From: Pueribacillus sp041725775
GTDB lineage: Bacteria; Bacillota; Bacilli; Bacillales; UBA6769
NCBI RefSeq assembly: GCF_041725775.1
Contig: NZ_JBEUEL010000008.1
Coordinates: 34,113-98,112 of the forward strand
Length of the DNA stretch: 64,000 bases
Direction of reading: 5' to 3'
In this document: one piece after another, positions 35,049 through 42,944 of the stretch
Layout of the letters: each line of letters opens with the position of its first letter
How positions within the stretch are numbered: position 1 is the stretch's first letter
Notes under the pieces: model-generated
Databases searched by the model: none
What the model saw: only the letters and a program-made list of their open reading frames with translations
Told to the model about the DNA's origin: nothing
Made by a program: the position numbers and the translations under genes

Positions 35049-35981
35049 TTATTTAATGCCTGCAGTCCACTTTTCAACAAGCTCAGGATTGTTGTCGAGA
35101 AATTCTCGAGCGACATCAGCAACATCTTGGTCTTCATCCCAAACTTTAGGCATTAATTCTTCTAACATATCATAATCCTCTTCGTATTGTTCTAACACTT
35201 TATAAGCAGCTGGAGCGTCTTCTTCAAGACCAGTACGAGCGACCGTATAAATTTGGTCTCCTTCACCGCCATAAACTTCTTTCGGGTCTTCTAGCATTTT
35301 CATATCCATTACACCGAATACCCAGTGTGGCTTCCAAAGAGGAACAATGATTGGATCTTCGTTATCGTATGCTTTTCTAAGTTCTGTAAGCATAGCCGAT
35401 TCAGAGCTTTCCTTAAGTGTCCATTTGTCTAAATCGTATTCTTCAAGTGCTTTCTTCGTGTTTGCCATAATTCCAGCACCTGCATCAATTCCAATAATTT
35501 CCCAGTTGACAGACTCACCGAATTCCGTATTGTTTTTCAAGTCTTCCATTGTGTTGACATCTTCTACATATTCCGGTACAGCGAGGGCGAGTGGCGCTTT
35601 ATCGATAACTTCTTTCACTTGAACGATATCGTCTTTGTATTCATCCCAATACTCTGCGTGAGTTGCCGGAAGCCATGCGGATGTATGAAAGTCGGCTGAG
35701 CCATCTGCAACACTTGCCCACATGGGTCCAGCTTCAACTTGTCTCACTTCTACATTGTAACCGATATCTTCAAGTAAAGCTGCTAAAATATGCGTACTGA
35801 TTGCTTCTCTTGCCCATGCAACATAAGGAACAGTTAACTTTTTTTGACCGAGTTCAACACTTGTTCCACCAGTGTCTTCAGTTGCATTATCTGTATCACC
35901 ATCATCTCCACCACCACAGGCAGCGAGAACGAGGGATAGACCGAGGATGAGTAAAAATGATAACCATGTTTTTTTCTTCAT
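35049..35981 (-). CDS. opuAC: Glycine betaine-binding lipoprotein
   Basis: This is the substrate-binding protein of an OpuA-type ABC importer for glycine betaine and similar osmoprotectants. The protein has 310 residues: lipoprotein signal with lipobox LAAC (Cys22), acidic linker, then an OpuAC domain (about 45-305). Aromatic residues suited to binding quaternary amines include W56 region (PYVAWAREAIS), WASVADG and PLWKPHW. It is the third gene of a minus-strand operon opuAA-opuAB-opuAC and ends at a bidirectional terminator. Confidence 0.94.
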   Translation of the reverse strand: MKKKTWLSFLLILGLSLVLAACGGGDDGDTDNATEDTGGTSVELGQKKLTVPYVAWAREAISTHILAALLEDIGYNVEVRQVEAGPMWASVADGSADFHTSAWLPATHAEYWDEYKDDIVQVKEVIDKAPLALAVPEYVEDVNTMEDLKNNTEFGESVNWEIIGIDAGAGIMANTKKALEEYDLDKWTLKESSESAMLTELRKAYDNEDPIIVPLWKPHWVFGVMDMKMLEDPKEVYGGEGDQIYTVARTGLEEDAPAAYKVLEQYEEDYDMLEELMPKVWDEDQDVADVAREFLDNNPELVEKWTAGIK

Positions 35982-35996
35982 GGAAAAACCTCCCCT

Positions 35997-36833
35997 TTAA
36001 TTTTTGGTTTTACCTATATTTTGAGAAACACGGTCTAAAATAATTGCTAAAATCACGATAGCAAGACCGGCTTCAAAACCAACACCAACTTTAATTTGTG
36101 AAACCGCACGATACACATCTGCACCTAATCCTGGCGCACCGACGAGTGACGCAATGACGACCATTGATAAGGCAAGCATAATACTTTGGTTCACACCAGC
36201 CATGATCGTCGGCGTTGCGAGCGGCAATTGCACTCTAAGCAGTTTTTGCCCAGTCGTTGCACCGAATGCGTTTGATGCTTCAACTAAATCTTCGGGAACT
36301 TGACGAATTCCGAGGTTCGTTAAACGGATTGTCGGTGGCATCGCAAAAATGACAGACGCGATAACACCAGGAACCATCCCAATCCCAAAAAATAAAATAG
36401 ATGGAATTAAATATACGAACGCTGGCATTGTCTGCATAAAATCAAGAACGGGTGTTAACACATTACGCAGTTTATCGCTTTGTGACATCCAAATCCCGAG
36501 CGGTACACCGATAATAAAAGTGATGATGATCGATGTGAGGACAAGTGCGATTGTTTGTACGGTTCCGTCCCAATATCCGAGGTTTTCAATAAGCAGAAGA
36601 CCAATGACCGTAAATAGGGCGATCGTCCATCTGCTCGTAAACCAAGCAATTGCAGCGATAACTAAAATAACGACAATTGCAGGAACACCAGCCATAATCC
36701 ATACAAAAAAGTCAACGATCGAGCCAATAATATTTGATATAAAATCAAAAAACCCTTGAAAGTTCGCTTTTAAAAAATCGACAAATGACTCGATCCAATC
36801 TGCTAATGGAATTTTAGGTAACCAGTTACTCAT
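35997..36833 (-). CDS. opuAB: Glycine betaine ABC transporter permease
   Basis: This permease of 278 residues has an N-terminal amphipathic or hydrophobic stretch and about six to seven transmembrane helices. The binding-protein-dependent permease motif (EASNAFGATTGQKLLRVQLPLATPTIMAGV) couples to the ATPase. The start overlaps the end of opuAA by 8 bases, so the two are translationally coupled. Confidence 0.94.
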   Translation of the reverse strand: MSNWLPKIPLADWIESFVDFLKANFQGFFDFISNIIGSIVDFFVWIMAGVPAIVVILVIAAIAWFTSRWTIALFTVIGLLLIENLGYWDGTVQTIALVLTSIIITFIIGVPLGIWMSQSDKLRNVLTPVLDFMQTMPAFVYLIPSILFFGIGMVPGVIASVIFAMPPTIRLTNLGIRQVPEDLVEASNAFGATTGQKLLRVQLPLATPTIMAGVNQSIMLALSMVVIASLVGAPGLGADVYRAVSQIKVGVGFEAGLAIVILAIILDRVSQNIGKTKN

Positions 36834-38049
36834 GTTGGCTCACCTCATTTCCATTATTTAATCCATTTTGACCTGCTAGTGCACCGATGACACTTCCGTT
36901 AACAACAATCCCTTTTAATTTATTATGATCATCAACGACAGGTAGGGGTAACGGATGACTAGACATTTTGTCATACATATCAATGATGAGCGTATCAGGT
37001 GTAACCGTAGGTAAATCTTTTACCATAACATCTTCTAACGTTTTTTCAGATTTTATTGCGTCCGAAGCAGCCTGTGCGGTAACGGCACCGATAAGACGAT
37101 GCTGTTTATCGACAAGATACAAACTTGAAACACTTCTAGCCCGCATCATTTGCAAAGCAACGCGAGGACCACGATCATAAATTAACGTTTCTGGACGGAT
37201 CATGACGTGTTGAGCCGTTAAAACTTTCGACAAATCAACGTCCTCTACGAAACGTTCAACGTAGTCATCCGCAGGATGAATCATAATTTCCTCCGGTGTA
37301 CCGATTTGAACGATCGATCCGTCTTTCATTAATGCAATCCGATCACCAAGCTTTAAAGCTTCATCCAAGTCATGGGTAATAAAGACGATCGTCTTTTCCA
37401 TCTTTTGCTGTAAGACGACAAGCTCGTCTTGCATATCTTTACGGATGAGCGGGTCAAGCGCAGAGAATGCCTCATCCATTAAAAGAACGTCTGGATCATT
37501 CGCAAGTGCTCTAGCGAGGCCGACTCGTTGTTGCATACCCCCACTCAGTTCGGAAGGATAGCTATTTTCATATCCTTCAAGCCCGACGAGTTCGAGCGAT
37601 TGCTTTGCTTTTTCAAGTCTTTCCGCTTTACCTACTCCTTGAACTTCAAGGCCGTAAGCGGTATTTTCAAGCACAGTACGATGCGGAAAGAGAGCAAAGC
37701 GCTGAAACACCATGCTCATCTTTTTCCGACGAACTTCACGCAACTCATCTTGCTTCATCTTCACGACATCTTGCCCGTTAATATAAATGTTTCCAGCCGT
37801 TGGCTCAATCAATCGATTTAACAATCGAACGAGTGTCGACTTTCCACTTCCGGACAACCCCATAATGACGAAAATCTCACCAGGATAGACTTCAAAAGAA
37901 GCTTTATTGACGCCGACAGTCATACCTGTTTCTTGCAAAATATCTTGTTTTGTTTTTCCTTTGTCTAGCAATTTTAAACCTTGTTTCGGTTGTTTCCCAA
38001 AAATTTTTGTTACATTTTTAACCTTAATGATCGGTTCTGGATCTGACAT
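36826..38049 (-). CDS. opuAA: Glycine betaine ABC transporter ATPase with CBS domains
   Basis: This ATPase has 407 residues: P-loop GLSGSGKST (64-72), signature LSGGMQQRV (near 170), Walker B VLLMDEAFSALD. Two CBS domains follow (about 285-400; the first around RPETLIYDRGPRVALQMM, the second around MVKDLPTVTPDTLIIDMY). CBS domains in OpuA sense ionic strength or cyclic-di-AMP, gating uptake to osmotic need. First gene of the operon; AGGTGAAGAA lies before the ATG. A palindrome covers the predicted promoter upstream. Confidence 0.95.
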   Translation of the reverse strand: MSDPEPIIKVKNVTKIFGKQPKQGLKLLDKGKTKQDILQETGMTVGVNKASFEVYPGEIFVIMGLSGSGKSTLVRLLNRLIEPTAGNIYINGQDVVKMKQDELREVRRKKMSMVFQRFALFPHRTVLENTAYGLEVQGVGKAERLEKAKQSLELVGLEGYENSYPSELSGGMQQRVGLARALANDPDVLLMDEAFSALDPLIRKDMQDELVVLQQKMEKTIVFITHDLDEALKLGDRIALMKDGSIVQIGTPEEIMIHPADDYVERFVEDVDLSKVLTAQHVMIRPETLIYDRGPRVALQMMRARSVSSLYLVDKQHRLIGAVTAQAASDAIKSEKTLEDVMVKDLPTVTPDTLIIDMYDKMSSHPLPLPVVDDHNKLKGIVVNGSVIGALAGQNGLNNGNEVSQHE

Positions 38050-38101
38050 TTCTTCACCTCAAACTTATTCAATTGTAACGCTCGCATGTCCGAATCGAAT
38101 G

Positions 38102-38142
38102 TATACTGTTCAAGTATATCGAGTAAAAGCATACAAACTCAA
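38102..38142 (-). promoter_or_regulatory. Predicted opuA promoter overlapped by a palindromic operator
   Basis: On the minus strand TTGAGT (38137-38142), an 18-base spacer and TATACT (38113-38118) form a SigA-like promoter. The -10 box is one arm of a perfect 6-5-6 inverted repeat (TATACT-N5-AGTATA, 38102-38118), about 55 bases before opuAA. A repressor of the GbsR/OpcR type known from betaine systems is a plausible ligand (inference). Confidence 0.5.
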
Positions 38143-38298
38143 ATCGCCTTTCGTACAAAATACTAGTATAAACCGCAATGAATAAAACAGTGAAAGGTTC
38201 ACATCCAATATATGCCTAATTCTGTGTAATTCCTACTAATTACTCCTATTTTCAAGTATGAGCATCATAGGAATGATTTATGAATCGACAAGAAAATG

Positions 38299-38331
38299 AA
38301 AAACGACAAGTCGTCATCACTTGTCGTTTTT
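38299..38331. terminator. Bidirectional terminator
   Basis: A perfect 13-bp stem AAAAACGACAAGT/ACTTGTCGTTTTT lies just after the stop of the small minus-strand gene at 38338. It probably serves that gene. Confidence 0.8.
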
Positions 38332-38337
38332 CCACGT

Positions 38338-38526
38338 CTATTTGCTACTGGCTTCCATTTCACCTAACCCTTGACCACGTTTTACACCATCATCAAAAGC
38401 ATTTTGGTACAACTCAGCCATGTACATGTAAACAATTTGTTTCGTCTTCGTGTCAGAATTGAGCACGTCCAAATGCGAGAGACATTTTTCGATCGTTACG
38501 TTTTTTAAGCTGTACTTTTCAACCAT
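38338..38526 (-). CDS. Small soluble protein of unknown function
   Basis: This protein of 62 residues is largely helical, with no signal peptide or membrane helix, and ends in a Gly/Lys-rich tail (DDGVKRGQGLGEMEASSK). I do not recognise the family. The ATG at 38526 is preceded on the minus strand by GGGAGGCGAG, a strong ribosome binding site, and the gene has its own terminator, which supports it as real. Confidence 0.7.
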   Translation of the reverse strand: MVEKYSLKNVTIEKCLSHLDVLNSDTKTKQIVYMYMAELYQNAFDDGVKRGQGLGEMEASSK

Positions 38527-38656
38527 AGGGCTCGCCTCCCTACTATTTAATTAATTAGAGTATAGTGGAAAAATTTGTCGATTACATTTCAAAAAAGTAA
38601 CAATTTTATTACATTTTTGGTAATCTATACAAAAAGAACGATACCTAATTACGTGT

Positions 38657-39085
38657 TTAAAAATCGACGTCACACTCAAATTGTTCTATTCGATTGCGAA
38701 CAAGTTCAGGCATCGGCTGAGGTTTTAACGTTTTTGGATCAATACTGACGTATATAATCTCCGCCTTTACGAGTGGGTCTAACTCCTCTGTACGTGTAAT
38801 GACAAATTCATTGACGAAGCTTGTTCGACCAATTTTAACTGTTCGACACCAAAGATCTAGCACGTCGTTCAATCTTGCTGGTTGTTTGTATTCAAGTGTT
38901 GATTTCGCTAATACGAAATCAAAAATTCCATCAGCAAACACATAGTCAAGTTGTAACCCTTTGCTGTAATATTCACTGATAGCGATATCGAGGTAGGTCA
39001 TATAGTGCGCATTAAACACAATCTTTTGTCCATCAATTTCTGAGTAGCGAACTTTTAACTGAGTTTTAAACTGAAAACCTTCCAC
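38657..39085 (-). CDS. Acyl-CoA thioesterase, YbgC/4HBT type (copy 1)
   Basis: This 142-residue hot-dog fold protein is a 4-hydroxybenzoyl-CoA thioesterase relative. The active-site region is RYSEIDGQKIVFNAHYMTYLD (about 13-33), with the aspartate of the YbgC family in EID. It likely hydrolyses acyl-CoA esters. Its neighbour at 39208 is a close paralogue (shared FNAHYMTYLDI, FDFVLA, LWCRT, KIGR, IYVSIDPKT, RIEQFE). A ribosome binding site (AAGAAGGGAT) lies before the ATG. Confidence 0.88.
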   Translation of the reverse strand: MEGFQFKTQLKVRYSEIDGQKIVFNAHYMTYLDIAISEYYSKGLQLDYVFADGIFDFVLAKSTLEYKQPARLNDVLDLWCRTVKIGRTSFVNEFVITRTEELDPLVKAEIIYVSIDPKTLKPQPMPELVRNRIEQFECDVDF

Positions 39086-39207
39086 GTAAGTCCATCCCTT
39101 CTTGTCCGTTCGTCATCGTATCTATTGTAAGTGGGGATAGATAGAGATGTAAAGGCTTTCTTGATGTTTTGTATGAGGCTACACCATTTGCTACTTAGGA
39201 AGGGTAC

Positions 39208-39639
39208 TTAAAAATTCCGCTGTTCAAATTGCTCAATGCGCTTGCGAACGATGTCAGGGACGGGTTGGGATTGCTTTGTTTTCGGGTCGATGCTTACGTA
39301 AATAAAGGTTGCTGTTAAAAGTGGTTCCGTCTCTTCTTTACGTGTAATCGCGAATTCTGTTGTCATACTTGAACGGCCAATTTTTGCAGTCCGGCACCAA
39401 ATTTGTAACCGATCATCTAATCCCGCTGACTGTTTAAAATCAAGCGTACAATTCGCAAGGACAAAATCAAAAACACCTTGCCTCGAAAGTTTGCGTGGAT
39501 CAAGTTTTAATCCTTGCCGGTAATAATCACTAATTCCAATATCGAGATAGGTCATGTAATGTGCATTAAATACGACGTTTTGCACATCGATTTCTGCATA
39601 GCGTACACGTACTTCTGTTGAAAAGTGAAAGTCTTCCAT
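39208..39639 (-). CDS. Acyl-CoA thioesterase, YbgC/4HBT type (copy 2)
   Basis: The protein has 143 residues of the same hot-dog family, with active-site region RYAEIDVQNVVFNAHYMTYLD. It and the gene at 38657-39085 are tandem duplicates on the same strand, 122 bases apart, and both appear intact. Divergence (for example LDPRKLSRQGVFDF against LDYVFADGIFDF) suggests the two may prefer different acyl groups. Substrates are unknown. Confidence 0.88.
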   Translation of the reverse strand: MEDFHFSTEVRVRYAEIDVQNVVFNAHYMTYLDIGISDYYRQGLKLDPRKLSRQGVFDFVLANCTLDFKQSAGLDDRLQIWCRTAKIGRSSMTTEFAITRKEETEPLLTATFIYVSIDPKTKQSQPVPDIVRKRIEQFEQRNF

Positions 39640-39826
39640 CTCATTCGACCCTTCCAGTTATATGGTTTTATTACATTGTAATAAGGGGATGATGCGAACT
39701 GCAAACAAGAATAAAAATTCCAATTCAATTTACACTCGCTGCGTCTACAAAACTTCAATGAAATAGGACCGCAATGGGATCCATTGTGTGTGGTGTACTT
39801 AGTCTGCTTCCATCATTACATTGCCT

Positions 39827-39873
39827 GTGGAAAGCGACTCCCAGAGTGGAAATCAGGAATGTTTGACATTAAC
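39827..39873 (+). repeat. Fragment of a Bacillaceae intergenic repeat
   Basis: GTGGAAAGCGACTCCCAGAG followed by TGGAAATCAGGAA resembles the 3' end of a dispersed repeat that I know from many Bacillaceae genomes (GGAAAGCGAG...GCGGAAATCAACA). Only the end is present. It lies in a 400-base stretch (39640-40046) in which I see no gene. Confidence 0.4.
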
Positions 39874-40046
39874 TCTCTCTTTGTTACAGAGAACATCTAA
39901 AATCGCAAATTTTGCTTATTGCATAAAGATCTAATCTTGTCATAAGTTCTACAGCTCTATCCCTTACAGCTGCTAAAATACTAGCGTCTGTTAATTATAA
40001 GCTTATTCCGTTTAAAGTTACGATAGCTTAATAAAATAGTTTAGGC

Positions 40047-40163
40047 TTATTTCACCTTTGCTGCAATCTGGTCATACAACCGTTGCCACGGCTCGGTCAT
40101 ATGAGCAAGCTTTGGGTTTTCCGCCTTTTTCTGTTTGTTCGTTTTCTTTTTCCTTTTGCCCAT
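40047..40163 (-). CDS. Small basic protein downstream of ywqA
   Basis: This ORF of 38 codons starts MGKRKKKTNKQKKAEN and ends LYDQIAAKVK. Its ATG at 40163 lies 3 bases beyond the ywqA stop and 7 bases after AGGAGG, which is inside the ywqA end. Strong ribosome binding site, tight spacing and lysine-rich N-terminus make it a likely real, cotranscribed gene. The basic head may bind nucleic acid (inference). No family is recognised. Confidence 0.65.
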   Translation of the reverse strand: MGKRKKKTNKQKKAENPKLAHMTEPWQRLYDQIAAKVK

Positions 40164-40166
40164 CGA

Positions 40167-42944
40167 TCATTCCTCCTGCGCATGCCGCAATGTAAACAAT
40201 TCGCGTAACTCTTCGGTTGGTAGTTCGGTAATCCAATTTTCACTTTGAATTATTTCGTCGCTTAATAATTGTTTCCGTTCGAGCATCTCGTCAATTTTCT
40301 CTTCAAGTGTACCTGATGTAATTAGTTTATGCACGTGAACGAATCGTTGTTGACCGATTCGATGAGCGCGGTCTGTCGCTTGGTTTTCAACTGCAGGATT
40401 CCACCACCGATCGTAATGAATGACATGATTCGCTGCAGTTAAGTTCAACCCCGTACCGCCAGCTTTAAGCGACAAGATTAAAATATGTTCTTCGCCTTGT
40501 TGAAAACGTTCGACGATCCGATCGCGTTCTGCTTTACTTAAGCCCCCGTGTAAAAACGAAATATTCGTTTGAAACGTTTTTGCCAATAGCGTTTGAAGCA
40601 GATTACCCATCGCAATGTATTGCGTAAAAATAAGACAGCTTTCACCACGTTCGCGAATGTCAGTCACGAGTTCGACAAGTTTTTCCGTTTTATGTGATCG
40701 TTCATGCAATTGCTTCTGACTGTCATCTTTAAGAAAAAGAGCAGGGTGGTTACAAATTTGCTTTAATTTTGTCAGCATTGACAAGACGAAGCCACTGCGC
40801 TCAATGCCCGTCCGTTTGTCAATTTCCCGAAATGTATCTTCGATTATTTGTTCATAAAGCGACGCTTGTTCCGCGGTTAGCGGACAATATTCTTTTTGTT
40901 CAAGCTTGTCAGGTAAGTTCAACTCGATATCAGGATCGAGTTTCGACCGACGCATGAAAAAAGGTCGAATGAGTTGCTGAACGTGTTTCATTTTCTCACG
41001 GTCATCTTCACGTTCAATTGGCAAAACGTATTTTTCCCGAAACGTTCGTAAGCTACCGAAATAACCAGGATTTAAAAATTCAAAGATTGACCATAATTCT
41101 GTAAGCCGATTTTCTATCGGAGTACCTGTTAAGGCGATACGATGTTTGGTCTTTAGTTGTTTTACCGCTTTTGCTTGTTTCGTAAAGGCATTTTTTATAT
41201 TTTGTGCTTCATCAAGACAGACCGCTTGCCAATCGATTGACGTGAGCACATCTTCATCAAGATGCGCTAAATTATACGACGTTATGACGATGTCAATGTC
41301 TTTCGCATTCTCTGCGAGCGTAGTTTTTGTTGCCCGATTCGGTCCGTAATGCAATAGGACGCTTAGGGATGGAGCAAAACGCTGGAACTCTCGTTGCCAA
41401 TTACCAAGTACCGATGTCGGACAAATAATTAATATCGGTTGCTTAGGTCGTTCTCTATCCTTGATGGCTAAACTATACGCAATCGTTTGGATTGTCTTTC
41501 CAAGACCCATGTCATCTGCTAGTAGCGCGCCAAGTCCATATTTGCGTAAAAAGAGCAGCCATTCCATTCCTGTTTTTTGGTACGGACGCAACTCACCGTT
41601 TAGCTCTTTCGGAACAGGCACAGATGGCAGTTGTTTTGTTTCGGTAAGCTGTTTTATCATGTTAATCAAATGTTTGTTTAATTCAAACGTAACATGTTGC
41701 AATAGATGGTCCGCATCGTCTTCATTGTCATCAACGATTAACTCTCTCGTTAGCAGATCGGCGAACGTCACGCCAGTTTCATTCACTTGCTTCATAATCG
41801 TTTGCATTTTATCAATAAACGTAGGGTCAAGCTTTACCCATCTTCCATTCACTCGAATGAGCCGTCGATTTTGTTCGATCAGCTTTTGGAACTCTTCTTC
41901 CGATAAATCGATACCGCCTGTCGCAAGCTTCCAGTCAAAATCGATAAGTTGATTTAATCCGACGAATGATTGCTGCGACTGGCCGACGGACGATTTTACT
42001 TTCACTTTTAATTTCGGCTCGCTCGCTTGTAATTCTTTCCACCACGCAGGAAGCAGCACTTCTGTTCCTGATTCGGCAAGTTGAACACTCGTTTCCGTTA
42101 AAAATAACCAAACGTCAATTTCGGTTAGCGAAGTACGAAGCTCTCCATTCTTATCTTGAAGCGAATCATCAACTCGAAACCAATAGTCACACTCTTCGTC
42201 AATTCGATGGAGTGATGCGCGCCAACGTTTCGGTAGTTCCGAAACGTTCTCTTTTTCAAAAATATGAAGCTCATCGGGGTTATTTTTGCAACGTAATGTT
42301 ATATCTAAAGACCACAGTTCTTCATCATCTTCCGGTTCACGCAAGCGAAGCCCGACCGTAAACGGTGTATCGTCTTTTTGCCAACCGATGCGTTCAAGCC
42401 AGAACTTCTCTTGCGAGATGAATGATTCACGTCCGTCCGCATCAAGGAGAGGATATTGCTCTCGAATTGCTGTCCACGCTTCACGGATCGTTTCATCTTC
42501 AGAGAAAAGCTCACGGAGTGCAGCGGTAAGCCATCCACGCTCGTACTCATTAGAATGTTTATCAACTTCCCAACCAAAAATTCCATCCTTCCAAAACGCA
42601 AAGCTCGGACGGAACGTGCCATCGCGAAGCGCTTGAAAAAGCTTTATTGCTGTTTTTTTATAGTAGTCCGTTTCATCACTAAACGTCACTTCAGCTAATG
42701 ATGAATAAGGCTTACGGGCAAAAAAATCAAGTGCCTTCCAAGGTGTAAGCGCGACTCCTTGTTTACCGTCGTACTCCATTTCTTCAAGCATCGTTCCGAA
42801 AAACGTTTCATCATGCCACGAAAACAGAAGCGGTGTCCAATCATTGACAGGAACAACGAAACGATTTTCATTTTCGACCCAAAGAAAAAACAGTTCATCT
42901 TCTGTCACAACGGTATGTAAAGTTAATGTCGTCGTTTTAATCAT
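40167..42944 (-). CDS. ywqA: SNF2-family helicase YwqA
   Basis: This SWI2/SNF2 ATPase has 925 residues: an N-terminal region typical of bacterial SNF2 proteins (about 1-430, including the SNF2_N-associated segment before the ATPase), motif I DDMGLGKTIQT, motif II LDEAQNIKN, motif III ALTGTPIEN and C-terminal lobe ending TDRAHRIGQ. It probably translocates on duplex DNA and remodels protein-DNA or RNA polymerase complexes. Its ATG overlaps the ywqB stop by 8 bases. B. subtilis has the same ywqB-ywqA pair next to ywqC. Confidence 0.93.
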   Translation of the reverse strand: MIKTTTLTLHTVVTEDELFFLWVENENRFVVPVNDWTPLLFSWHDETFFGTMLEEMEYDGKQGVALTPWKALDFFARKPYSSLAEVTFSDETDYYKKTAIKLFQALRDGTFRPSFAFWKDGIFGWEVDKHSNEYERGWLTAALRELFSEDETIREAWTAIREQYPLLDADGRESFISQEKFWLERIGWQKDDTPFTVGLRLREPEDDEELWSLDITLRCKNNPDELHIFEKENVSELPKRWRASLHRIDEECDYWFRVDDSLQDKNGELRTSLTEIDVWLFLTETSVQLAESGTEVLLPAWWKELQASEPKLKVKVKSSVGQSQQSFVGLNQLIDFDWKLATGGIDLSEEEFQKLIEQNRRLIRVNGRWVKLDPTFIDKMQTIMKQVNETGVTFADLLTRELIVDDNEDDADHLLQHVTFELNKHLINMIKQLTETKQLPSVPVPKELNGELRPYQKTGMEWLLFLRKYGLGALLADDMGLGKTIQTIAYSLAIKDRERPKQPILIICPTSVLGNWQREFQRFAPSLSVLLHYGPNRATKTTLAENAKDIDIVITSYNLAHLDEDVLTSIDWQAVCLDEAQNIKNAFTKQAKAVKQLKTKHRIALTGTPIENRLTELWSIFEFLNPGYFGSLRTFREKYVLPIEREDDREKMKHVQQLIRPFFMRRSKLDPDIELNLPDKLEQKEYCPLTAEQASLYEQIIEDTFREIDKRTGIERSGFVLSMLTKLKQICNHPALFLKDDSQKQLHERSHKTEKLVELVTDIRERGESCLIFTQYIAMGNLLQTLLAKTFQTNISFLHGGLSKAERDRIVERFQQGEEHILILSLKAGGTGLNLTAANHVIHYDRWWNPAVENQATDRAHRIGQQRFVHVHKLITSGTLEEKIDEMLERKQLLSDEIIQSENWITELPTEELRELFTLRHAQEE

